Positions 45,233 to 53,531 of a stretch of DNA of 56,558 bases are shown here, one piece after another. The notes below the pieces were generated by a model. That model ran no database searches. It was not told where the DNA came from and saw nothing but the letters and a program-made list of their open reading frames with translations. The DNA is taken from assembly GCA_026417135.1 (NCBI GenBank), contig JAOADV010000014.1, positions 1-56,558 of the forward strand, read 5' to 3'. This DNA is from Ignavibacteria bacterium. GTDB lineage: Bacteria > Bacteroidota > Ignavibacteria > Kapaibacteriales > UBA2268. The first letter of the stretch is position 1; the number at the start of each line of letters is the position of its first letter. The position numbers and the translations under genes are program-made.

Positions 45233-46661
45233 ACGGTTTATTCGTAATGCAAGAACAAAAATCATTTGCACAATAGGACCAGCTTCCAGTTCAATTGAAA
45301 TTATTTCAAAACTCATTGCAAAGGGGATGGATGTTGCTCGATTGAATTTTTCGCACAGCACCCACGAAGTTCACGCCCAGCTAATACAAAATATTAGGCT
45401 CGCCAGCAAAGAGCTAGGCAAAGAAGTTGGTATCCTTCAAGACCTTCAAGGACCAAAAATACGAATCGGAAAAGTTGAGAACGATTCTGTTTGGCTCCAA
45501 GAACAACAGGAATTTGTTGTTACAACACAACAATTAGAAGTTGGGAACTCCAAGATTGTTTCTGTAAACTATCCGAACATTATCGAAGACGCTCAGCAAT
45601 CCACGAAAATACTTATCGACGATGGTTATATAATTCTCGAAGTAGTATCCGTTTCGGAGGACAAAATTGTAACAAAAGTTGTAAAAGGTGGGCAGCTCAA
45701 AAGCAATAAAGGGTTCATCATCCCTATGGTGAAAACTTCTATTCCGGCGATTACAGATAAAGACATTGCGGACTTAAAATTTGGCCTCGAAAATGGTGTC
45801 GACCTTGTTGCAATGTCATTTGTCAGGTCTGCACGCGACATTGTCGAACTTAAAACGATTATGAAGCTTTATGGTAAAATCTTACCCGTAATTGCAAAAA
45901 TTGAAAGAGCCGAGGCTATCGAAAACATAGATGAAATAATTAATGAATCCGATGGAATTATGATTGCTCGTGGCGATTTAGGGCTGGAAATGGATGCCGA
46001 AAAAGTACCAGTATTGCAAAAAGAAATTACGAGAAAATGTCGTTTAAAAGGCAAGCCAGTAATCATTGCAACCCAAATGTTGGAAAGTATGATACAAAAC
46101 CCACGACCGACAAGAGCAGAAGCCAGCGACGTAGCTAATGCGGTATTCGATGGCGCCGATTCTCTTATGCTAAGTGCGGAAACAAGTGTTGGTAACTATC
46201 CTGTCGAAGCAGTCGATTATATGAATAAAATAATTTTGGAAGCCGAAAGTAATCAATCATTTGTAGAAAAGCAAGTTGGTAGCGAGGTCGACGCTCCAAA
46301 TTATATTTACGATGCAGTTGCTCGTGCCTCGTGCGTGCTTTCGGAACAAATCGATGCCGATGGCATAATTGCTTTAACTAAAAATGGGTTTACCCCTATT
46401 AATTTGGCAAAGTATCGCCCCAAATCGCCTATAATTGCTCTCACGGATAGTGTTGATGTAATTAGAAAATTATCTTATGTTTGGGGTGTCGATGGCTTTA
46501 TTTTTCAGCCAAGCAATAATCAAAATTTAAATAATGAAATAGTCAACTTTATCCAGCAATCTGGGATTCCAAAGCGTGTCAATAAATTTGTTGTTACTAC
46601 TTGTAGTACAGCTACTTCAATCGATGCAGATAATTCAATAAGAATACTTGTATGTAAATAA
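45219..46661 (+). CDS. pyk: Pyruvate kinase
   Basis: Final step of glycolysis: phosphoenolpyruvate to pyruvate with ATP formation. 480 residues from the ATG at 45219; a TTG nine bases earlier is possible. A GGAGG (45202-45206) lies upstream. The N-terminal ARTKIICTIGPASSS, MDVARLNFSHSTHE, the catalytic lysine/metal region PVIAKIERAEAIENIDEII, GIMIARGDLGLEM and TQMLESMIQNPRPTRAEASD are all present. The C-terminal allosteric domain is complete but ends without an extra PEP-utilising domain. It overlaps the hypothetical gene. Confidence 0.95.
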   Translation: MSNFRRFIRNARTKIICTIGPASSSIEIISKLIAKGMDVARLNFSHSTHEVHAQLIQNIRLASKELGKEVGILQDLQGPKIRIGKVENDSVWLQEQQEFVVTTQQLEVGNSKIVSVNYPNIIEDAQQSTKILIDDGYIILEVVSVSEDKIVTKVVKGGQLKSNKGFIIPMVKTSIPAITDKDIADLKFGLENGVDLVAMSFVRSARDIVELKTIMKLYGKILPVIAKIERAEAIENIDEIINESDGIMIARGDLGLEMDAEKVPVLQKEITRKCRLKGKPVIIATQMLESMIQNPRPTRAEASDVANAVFDGADSLMLSAETSVGNYPVEAVDYMNKIILEAESNQSFVEKQVGSEVDAPNYIYDAVARASCVLSEQIDADGIIALTKNGFTPINLAKYRPKSPIIALTDSVDVIRKLSYVWGVDGFIFQPSNNQNLNNEIVNFIQQSGIPKRVNKFVVTTCSTATSIDADNSIRILVCK

Positions 46662-46740
46662 ATTTTCAAATTGATTTAATCTCAAATACGCTTTTTTATT
46701 GTATTCAAAAAATATTCAACACGAAAGAAGCAATTTAAAT

Positions 46741-47076
46741 CAATAAGCAAAACTTAGTCTCAAGAATTTGCTTATTGTATTGTCGGGAGCCAACATTGTT
46801 GCGTTGTATAGCTGGAAAGCTTCACACCCAAATAGTAGCACAAGCATCTTGCTTGTGCTTGTAAAATTTCATTCAACACCCCTACGCCCCTCTACGAGAG
46901 GGGAAAAAGAGCGAAAAATTCCCCTCTTATAGAGGGGATAAAGGGGTGTTCAAAAAAAAATAATTTCGAAAGCAGAGATGCTTTCGCTACCTGCGAAATA
47001 CCAAAAGCATCCTTGCTTTTGGAATGACGGCAAGGATGCCGTCGTTACATCAATGCACAGGATGGGAATCCTGTGC
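46741..47076. repeat. Array of seven hairpin structures in a gene-free region
   Basis: Stems in order: CAATAAGCAAA/TTTGCTTATTG (46741-46777, 15-base loop); AGCACAAGCA/TGCTTGTGCT (46837-46859); the three-way element at 46875-46950; CGAAAGCA/TGCTTTCG (46967-46986); CCAAAAGCA/TGCTTTTGG (47001-47022); GACGGCA/TGCCGTC (47026-47043); GCACAGGAT/ATCCTGTGC (47055-47076). The five simple hairpins with short loops have unlike stems but alike loops: GAGA, AGGA and GGGA on one strand, and AGA and AGGA on the complement. Four close with GCA/TGC. The region lies between pyk (46661) and the terminator at 47434; nothing in 46662-46740 or 47077-47433 looks coding. Confidence 0.75.
46875..46950. repeat. Nested inverted repeat with two identical inner hairpins (three-way junction)
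   Basis: An outer stem AACACCCCT (46875-46883) / AGGGGTGTT (46942-46950) encloses two hairpins with the same seven-base stem, CCCCTCT/AGAGGGG: 46887-46903 with loop ACG and 46921-46937 with loop TAT. A run of nine A follows at 46952. The whole could fold as a cruciform in DNA or a cloverleaf in RNA. It resembles dispersed palindromic repeats seen between genes in this phylum, but identity needs a genome search. Confidence 0.8.
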
Positions 47077-47433
47077 TCCTTGTTGGTACGAAGGACATTT
47101 TGCCTGTCGAATGGATTCATTGCACTTTGTAATTAAATGTTTGTGTTGACAAAACTGACTTTTTGCATTTAAAATATTCAAATTAACCTCTGCATATCTG
47201 GATTTTTTTGCAAGAGTTTCTTCGGCAATTGTATTTGCAATTTAAATTTGTTACGAGGAGTTTTCTTTTCCAAATTTTAACTTTCCGTTTCTAGGCATAA
47301 AATAGAACATTTGCCAATGCAAACTCTGTGGAAATTTTTTCATTGAAATTCTATTGGAAGCGATAAGGAAATTGTTTTCCAACAAGTGTTAACTGGACTT
47401 CGTTGTTTGAAATTGAAAAAAAATAATTCAAAC

Positions 47434-47470
47434 AAAAAAGAAGCTCTCTTCCATCTGAAAGGAAGAGAGC
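47434..47470 (-). terminator. Rho-independent terminator of the T9SS-exported protein gene
   Basis: GCTCTCTTCC (47443-47452) pairs with GGAAGAGAGC (47461-47470) around an eight-base loop. Read on the minus strand it is followed by TTCTTTTTT (47442-47434). It lies 28 bases after the stop codon of the minus-strand gene at 47498. Confidence 0.92.
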
Positions 47471-47497
47471 CTCTTAAGTTAATGTATTTTACTTAGC

Positions 47498-49744
47498 TTA
47501 GCGAACAATTCGTAGTGGAACTACGTAAGTTTCATAATTGGTTATTAAACGAACCAAATAACTTCCCGCAGAAAAGTTTTCCGTGCTTATGCCAAACGAG
47601 TTTTCTCCCGATTGTAGTAGTCCAAGATAATCGGAAACAAGCAATTTGCCATTTATGTCGGAAATTTCGATAAAGACTTCGCTTGTTCTTTCGAGGAAGA
47701 ACGTGATTTTTACTTCGTTTGCTGCTGGGTTGGGTATGAGTTTAACATTTGAATCCTCGTTTGGTCGGATTAGTTCGACTGGAACTGATGTAATTTGATG
47801 TGTTATCCGAGCTGTATCTGAGATAAGTGGATTACCTTCTGCGTCGTAGAAAGTGATATTGACACGAGGTGTATCTGGCGTGGGCTGGTTCGCAGCGAAA
47901 GTAGCACGCAAACTCCAAGGCTTTTTAACGGGTTTTATTGAGGCGTCGCATCCTAAATCGACGAGAGCCCAGTCTTTTTGAATTGTAGTATTCCCATTCC
48001 ACGCGCGGTATCTTCCGCTTTCACGCTCTTCTCGGGAAAGTCCATCATCGACACTTACTCCTACAATATTCCAGGCAGACGAGGTTGATGTCAAGCTTGC
48101 AGAACAGGCTTGCAAATCGTTGCTTCCGGGGACAAGGGCGGAATCGATTTTCGCTTCCACCATACGGGCGGACCGAATAGTCGGTGGTACTATTGTAACG
48201 CCGTTGTTGATTGGTACTGGCACAGCACCAATGCATAACTTGGGATTCGGTTTTGCACACCAATTTTCATAAATTACTGTACAAGTATCGCCGTCGCAGT
48301 GTACAACAGAAATTACAACACTACCGCTCCAGTTTAGAGTGTAGTCAACGCCTAAGTTGAATTCTACGGTATTGTTTGCTGCCAAGCCTTGTGGGGCATT
48401 TGTTCCAGCAGCACAAGCCAAACTGACTTTGCTATACGATGGCGTTCCACTATTTGCGACGCCCCAAATACGATTACCACCATCGACTTTTAGACCTCCA
48501 CCGTTCCATTTAAATGTTGCATTGCCTGGATTTGGGTCGGGGGTGAATTGAATAAGTACGTCTTTTATTGGGGATGCTGGTTGTTTAAGATTAAATATTT
48601 TAAATGTTCGCCCAGAAAGGTTCAATCCAGCCCAAACAAATGGTGAAACAGAAAGACTATCGCAACGAGTAATCAATGGTCTTGGGCACTTCAAAACAAT
48701 TGAATCACAGCAGGTTACAGTAATACCCTGAGGAGTGGCAACTTTTACACAAAGATATAAGGTAACAACGCCGGAGGCTGTTGTGGGAGTTATTTCTCCA
48801 GAAAGTGCAAATGGTTGGTTGCAAGGTGGAGAAAAGATGAAATTGCCACTAACAGAATTATGTATATTGGTGGGATTCGTTGTATAAGAACAACCTAAGG
48901 CGTACATCGTATCCAAGAGCCCACCAGCAATTGAATATGTAAGGTCTAATATTTGAAAGCCTTGAGAAGGAAGAGGAACTCTCCAACGGAAAGCACAGCA
49001 ATTGTTGTCGATTTCCGGTTTAGATTGTCCCCAGATTTCCCTACAAAAGCCAGCAGCAAAAGGTGGTTCACAACCCCAACAGAAATTATCTACGTAAAGC
49101 CTTTCGCTGGGGGAGCTGTGATAATCTGCCGCAAAAGTTATTCCACTTACATTCGAAATTAATGTATTCCAAGCGGTACAAGTATCCATTCCCGAAGGTA
49201 TTTGAACAAGTTCCCACGAATAATTTGAATTTGATGGGAGCTTCCCATTTCGGCAAGAATCAATTGGCAGACAAATGTTATACCAAACATCTTCTTGCAT
49301 ATTTGGAGCACCTGGTAAAGCAATTAATTTAGCTGTTATTGTTCGATTATTCCAATTAGGTCCGTGCCAAACCCTTATGATTGGCACTTTCCAAGTTGGA
49401 GGTGGATATGGAGGATAGCCAAGGTCGAGCATCCAATCGAAACACAAGCAGCCACCTCTTTTGACCCAATTTCCCCTAAAAAAATTACTGTTACTTATTG
49501 CAAGCGAAGGACCGCCAGGCGAATCAACGAATTGTAAACAAGGCGTGGTATGTCCACCCGGTGGATATTGAATCCAAGTACAAGTTGAAACAGTGCAAAT
49601 CCATTGAGCACAATGGTCAACGCCAGCCGAATCGAATTTAAGACAATCGGTTTGTGCCGTCGCCGACGAAGAGAAAAGGAACAGATACAGAGCAGAGAAT
49701 ATCGAGATGAAGAGAGAATTGAGTTGATTGTGTGAACGAGTCAT
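47498..49744 (-). CDS. Secreted protein with T9SS sorting domain, laminin-B-like N-terminus
   Basis: 748 residues from the ATG at 49744 (MTRSHNQLNSLFISIFSALY, signal peptide ending near TAQ). An upstream in-frame codon at 49786 would add an unlike stretch. The mature N-terminal half is rich in Cys and Trp, with FRGNWVKRGGCLCFDWMLDL and RLYVDNFCWGCE, resembling laminin B or carbohydrate-binding beta sandwiches. Later repeats look Ig-like with paired cysteines. The C-terminal 80 residues are a type A sorting domain (KLIPNPAANEVKITFFLERT; ISDINGKLL; FSAGSYLVRLI). AGGAG four bases before the ATG gives good initiation. Likely a surface or adhesion protein. It has its own terminator. Confidence 0.82.
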   Translation of the reverse strand: MTRSHNQLNSLFISIFSALYLFLFSSSATAQTDCLKFDSAGVDHCAQWICTVSTCTWIQYPPGGHTTPCLQFVDSPGGPSLAISNSNFFRGNWVKRGGCLCFDWMLDLGYPPYPPPTWKVPIIRVWHGPNWNNRTITAKLIALPGAPNMQEDVWYNICLPIDSCRNGKLPSNSNYSWELVQIPSGMDTCTAWNTLISNVSGITFAADYHSSPSERLYVDNFCWGCEPPFAAGFCREIWGQSKPEIDNNCCAFRWRVPLPSQGFQILDLTYSIAGGLLDTMYALGCSYTTNPTNIHNSVSGNFIFSPPCNQPFALSGEITPTTASGVVTLYLCVKVATPQGITVTCCDSIVLKCPRPLITRCDSLSVSPFVWAGLNLSGRTFKIFNLKQPASPIKDVLIQFTPDPNPGNATFKWNGGGLKVDGGNRIWGVANSGTPSYSKVSLACAAGTNAPQGLAANNTVEFNLGVDYTLNWSGSVVISVVHCDGDTCTVIYENWCAKPNPKLCIGAVPVPINNGVTIVPPTIRSARMVEAKIDSALVPGSNDLQACSASLTSTSSAWNIVGVSVDDGLSREERESGRYRAWNGNTTIQKDWALVDLGCDASIKPVKKPWSLRATFAANQPTPDTPRVNITFYDAEGNPLISDTARITHQITSVPVELIRPNEDSNVKLIPNPAANEVKITFFLERTSEVFIEISDINGKLLVSDYLGLLQSGENSFGISTENFSAGSYLVRLITNYETYVVPLRIVR

Positions 49745-49756
49745 TTTTACTCCTAT

Positions 49757-49771
49757 GTTTGTTGAACAAAC
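49757..49771. promoter_or_regulatory. 15-bp palindrome upstream of the T9SS-exported protein gene
   Basis: GTTTGTTGAACAAAC has two 7-base arms around a single G and lies just ahead of the AGGAG ribosome site of the minus-strand gene. It could be an operator or an mRNA hairpin controlling translation. The rest of the 373-base divergent gap to 50118 is AT-rich, with no other clear signal. Confidence 0.35.
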
Positions 49772-50117
49772 CCGAAAAAATACCAACTAATTTCAATATA
49801 GAGCTCAATTTAAAAATTCCACTTAATCTTAGCTTTAATTTTTAGGGTCTGGTTTTTGTAGGCTCGAAGCAACTGCGCGTTGTTTGCAAGAACTTCAGAT
49901 TATTAACATTCTTTAGAGGTTATTTTTCCGAGCTAGTACTCCCATTCCCTAAATTATAGAATTTTAAGTTAAGCAAACAAAATTTTTTGCATACTTAAAA
50001 ATGCAATTTAAAATAAAATTTTTAATTCTCCAAACATTTTTTCTTAAAATTTTGTTTAAACTTTCTGAATATTTCACCTTTAGTTTTGCTCCTTTAATGT
50101 TTCAATAACAGATATTT

Positions 50118-52901
50118 GTGTTTCGCAAGACTTTATTTACTAAGAGATACATCACTTTGCCCTTTAAATTGCTTCTATGGGTGTTTCTTTCATTATTGAG
50201 TTTTTTCTTATTCCTTTACATTTGGTCGCCAGTGTATATTTTCCCCGAACCTAAACCTTTCGAAGGAAGAAGATATTATAATCCCTACGAACAAATCGAT
50301 ACACTACAATGCCTAAGAGCGAACTTTCACGCACACACAAACAGTTGGTTTGGATTGACTAATGGAGCTGGAACTGAACAACAACTTTACAACACATATT
50401 CATTGTTGGGTTATGATATTATTGGAATTTCGAATTACCAAAGAATCACCGAAGGTGCCACACTTGGTGGCGAAAAGATGAGTATATACGAGCACGGCTA
50501 CAACATACCAAAAATTCACCATCTTGTTTTCGGTGCTAAAAATGTCAATTGGCTTGATTTTATTTTTTGGCAGGATTTAAACCACAAGCAGTACGTGATT
50601 AACAGCTTGAAAACAGACGCTTCTTTAATAGTTATCAATCACCCAAAATTTAGTTTGTCGTTGCCACCAAGTGATTTTAAATATCTAACCCAATACGAAT
50701 GTATTGAAGTTTTGAATACCTATCGTAACTCGGCTGAATACTGGGACTCCGCTCTTTCTGCAGGAAATCCTGTCTTTATTATTGCTAATGATGATGCACA
50801 CGACGTCTCGAAAATAAAAGAAATAGCAAGATGCATTACCTTTGTTTACTCACAATCTAAATATGAGAATGTTGTTCGCTCCTTAAAAGAAGGAAAAGCT
50901 TACGGTGTTCAACTATTTAATAGTGACGACGACTTGATTTCGACTAAACGGATTAGACTTGATACTTTGCCGAAGCTTAAATTTATTAAGATGGTTGGCG
51001 ACACTTTGAAATTTGAACTCACAAAAAATGTCGAAGAAATCCGTTTTATTGGGCAGTTTGGGAAATTGAAGTATAAAATTAATAATGTTAACTTCTCTAA
51101 TTATATTTTCCAAGATAAGGATACTTACATTCGAATAGAAGCGGAAACATACGATGGCTCGATATTATATTTTAACCCAGTATTTAGATATTCGGAAAAG
51201 CCTTTGGAAACAAGAAAAGCCGAGATAGATATTTGGAAAACAAATTTAAAAAGATTTTTTTCCCTACTGATTATTTCTGCAACACTGTTTTTCGTTTTGT
51301 TTCGATTAATGAATAGATTTAAAGTTAACCTTGTTGAAAACTCAACTGTTAATCTTCGGCGTTTAGGATACTTTTTACTTGCCATCTCTTTTGTAGTAAG
51401 AGCATTTTTGGCATACAATCTTGAACTTGGCAATGATGAAGTTTACTATGTGCTGTATGCTAAATATCCAGATTTTAGTCATTTCGACCATCCTCCAATG
51501 GTTGGATGGCTAATCCAGTTGTTTTCGTTAAATCTTGTGTTAAACAATGAATTTTTCATACGATTATCCTCGGTAGTTTTAGGAACAGCAAATACAATTT
51601 TGATATATAAGATAGGTAGCTTGTTAAAGGATGAAAAAGCTGGTTTTTTGTCTGCGATTTTATTTAATACCTCTTTTTACGGTTTTATTATAGTTGGTGT
51701 TTTCATTTTGCCCGATACACCTTTGGTTTTTTTCTGGATATTGTCGATTTACCTTTTAGTTCAAGCACTTGATAAAGAAAAAATAACGAAAACGGAAGAG
51801 AATTTGCTACTTTTGGCTGGTTTAACAATTGGTTTGGCTATCCTTTCTAAATATACTGGGTTTTATATTTGGATTGGTGCTGTAATCTACATTCTTCTTT
51901 TCAATCGGCAATGGTTGAAAAACAAAAAACTATACTTAAGCCTTCTAATAACCTTAATTTGTTCTATACCGATATTATACTGGAATTTTCAAAACAATTT
52001 CATTAGTTTCTCATTTCACAGCCAAAGGGTAGGGGAAAACTTCTATTCAATCCGAACCGACTTCTTTTTCCGAGAAATTTTGGGTCAGATTTTCTACCAA
52101 AATCCTATTAACTTTTTCATAATATTGTTTGCAATTAAGGCATCTTTTAGTCTAAAATTTCAACATTATAATCGCAAAATTATTATGTTGTATTTGTGGG
52201 GTTTTCCCCTTGTTTTAACTTTTCTACTTATTTCGTTGTTTAAACCGACACTTCCACATTGGAGTGGTCCTGCTTTTGTATCTTTCATTCTTATTGCTGG
52301 AACAACATTATCGGAATTGCATCCGACTTCCCTTTTTCCGAAAAGAGTAAAATTTGCTGTAATAGTGCTGTTCCTAATTGTTGTAACTGGTTTTCTACAA
52401 ATAAATTTTGGTTTATTTAAACTACCAGTAAAAAACGATAATGATATTTCTTCCTATGCCAAAGACGATATAACAGCGGATATGTATGGATGGCGAATGA
52501 TATCCGAAAAATTAGCCGAAAAAATTAATAAAAAAGAAAATAAAGAACTTGCTGGTATAAGCTCAATTGTTCACTATCGTTGGTTCCCCGGCGCCCATAT
52601 TGATTATTATATTTCGAGTAGGCTCGACCTTCCGCTATATGTAATTGGAGATGTAGATAACATTCACAAGTATCATTGGATTCAGCTACGAAGCCCATTT
52701 TTAGAGCCCAACGAGGATGTCTTGTATATCACAAATGCTCGTTATTACAAATCCCCAACAGATGCTTTCGCTGGCCAATTTGAATCAATTCTTCCAGTAG
52801 ATACAATCCCAGTTTTCCGTGACGCTGAAATCGTAAATTACTATTTTATATATAAGATGAAAAATTATATTCCGTTGAAATTTGGTAAGGTCAATCATTA
52901 G
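50118..52901 (+). CDS. Fusion of PHP-type phosphoesterase and GT39-family glycosyltransferase
   Basis: 927 residues, GTG start. After an N-terminal membrane helix (about 17-37), residues 65-260 look like a PHP metal-dependent domain: H71/H73 (NFHAHT), H125, H176 (VINHPKF) and DDAHD at 225-229. A beta-rich linker (280-360) and a second membrane helix (about 380-397) lead to a GT39/ArnT-like multi-helix enzyme: GNDEVYY at 438-444 with the catalytic acidic pair, SHFDHPPMVGWLIQLF at 454-469, VFILPDTPLVFFWIL, LSKYTGFYIW and FKPTLPHWSGPA. A short periplasmic C-terminus follows. GT39 enzymes move sugars from polyprenyl phosphates onto proteins or lipids. A PHP domain on the same chain is unexpected. 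Confidence 0.8.
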   Translation: MFRKTLFTKRYITLPFKLLLWVFLSLLSFFLFLYIWSPVYIFPEPKPFEGRRYYNPYEQIDTLQCLRANFHAHTNSWFGLTNGAGTEQQLYNTYSLLGYDIIGISNYQRITEGATLGGEKMSIYEHGYNIPKIHHLVFGAKNVNWLDFIFWQDLNHKQYVINSLKTDASLIVINHPKFSLSLPPSDFKYLTQYECIEVLNTYRNSAEYWDSALSAGNPVFIIANDDAHDVSKIKEIARCITFVYSQSKYENVVRSLKEGKAYGVQLFNSDDDLISTKRIRLDTLPKLKFIKMVGDTLKFELTKNVEEIRFIGQFGKLKYKINNVNFSNYIFQDKDTYIRIEAETYDGSILYFNPVFRYSEKPLETRKAEIDIWKTNLKRFFSLLIISATLFFVLFRLMNRFKVNLVENSTVNLRRLGYFLLAISFVVRAFLAYNLELGNDEVYYVLYAKYPDFSHFDHPPMVGWLIQLFSLNLVLNNEFFIRLSSVVLGTANTILIYKIGSLLKDEKAGFLSAILFNTSFYGFIIVGVFILPDTPLVFFWILSIYLLVQALDKEKITKTEENLLLLAGLTIGLAILSKYTGFYIWIGAVIYILLFNRQWLKNKKLYLSLLITLICSIPILYWNFQNNFISFSFHSQRVGENFYSIRTDFFFREILGQIFYQNPINFFIILFAIKASFSLKFQHYNRKIIMLYLWGFPLVLTFLLISLFKPTLPHWSGPAFVSFILIAGTTLSELHPTSLFPKRVKFAVIVLFLIVVTGFLQINFGLFKLPVKNDNDISSYAKDDITADMYGWRMISEKLAEKINKKENKELAGISSIVHYRWFPGAHIDYYISSRLDLPLYVIGDVDNIHKYHWIQLRSPFLEPNEDVLYITNARYYKSPTDAFAGQFESILPVDTIPVFRDAEIVNYYFIYKMKNYIPLKFGKVNH

Positions 52902-53531
52902 CTTTAAGGGTTTAATATTATTTGAAGTTCCTTTGAGTTTTTAACCAAATCTTGAGTTATGTTGTAATTTTTATTGTTTTAAAGCATTTACATCTTATTA
53001 TTTTAAAGACTTCTAAAAGAAATTTTGAATGCTGTTTGTCTTAATGTAAAAATTTAATAATTGAAAGAGAAAACAAATTCGCTACTCTGTACAATTAAAG
53101 CTTACATTGTAGTGGGATATTCTTTACTCCCAATGAAATCTGGTTAAAGTTATCCAACTTTCATATGCATTTTAAAGCAAATCTAAACAGAAGGTATGGT
53201 TAATAATTTTAATTTTAATATTTTTCAACTTTTAGATATAAATTCAACAACAAAATCTTTTTCAAAATGCATAAGAAAAAAGGAACAAAAACTACTTTGC
53301 GATATTAATCGATACTTTAAAAATTTAGAAAATAATTCGGAGGTGAGAACATCAAAAAACTCTATGTACCAAATTAATTTTTATTAAGGATTTTAATCAT
53401 TACTAGGAGTAAATTACAAGACGTTAATCTTAGTTTAAAACAATGGTAAAAATTGTTTTTTCATTTTGAAGAGGCAAAGTCAATTGCTAAACATTGCCAG
53501 TGTTGATAGAATAGTTGAAAACTTCTACTTT
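52902..53531. other. 630-base AT-rich gap without a convincing gene
   Basis: Lies between the GT39 fusion and the end of the AAA ATPase gene. A 63-codon frame at 53196-53387 has low-complexity Asn/Phe/Lys composition and no usable ribosome site. A weak inverted repeat (GTGGGA ... TCCCA, about 53111-53131) is present. No tRNA or mobile-element ends were seen. Confidence 0.6.

Noticed and set aside
46741-47076. CRISPR array
   Set aside because: The elements are hairpins with differing sequences and irregular spacing, not direct repeats with unique spacers, and no cas gene is nearby.
46741-47076. tRNA genes in the hairpin region
   Set aside because: No TTCGANNC T-loop or CCA-proximal acceptor pairing of 7 bp at the right spacing; stems are isolated hairpins.
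53196-53387. 63-codon frame after the GT39 fusion
   Set aside because: Asn/Lys/Phe-rich low-complexity product in AT-rich DNA; the only purine-rich motif abuts the ATG, too close to serve as a ribosome site.
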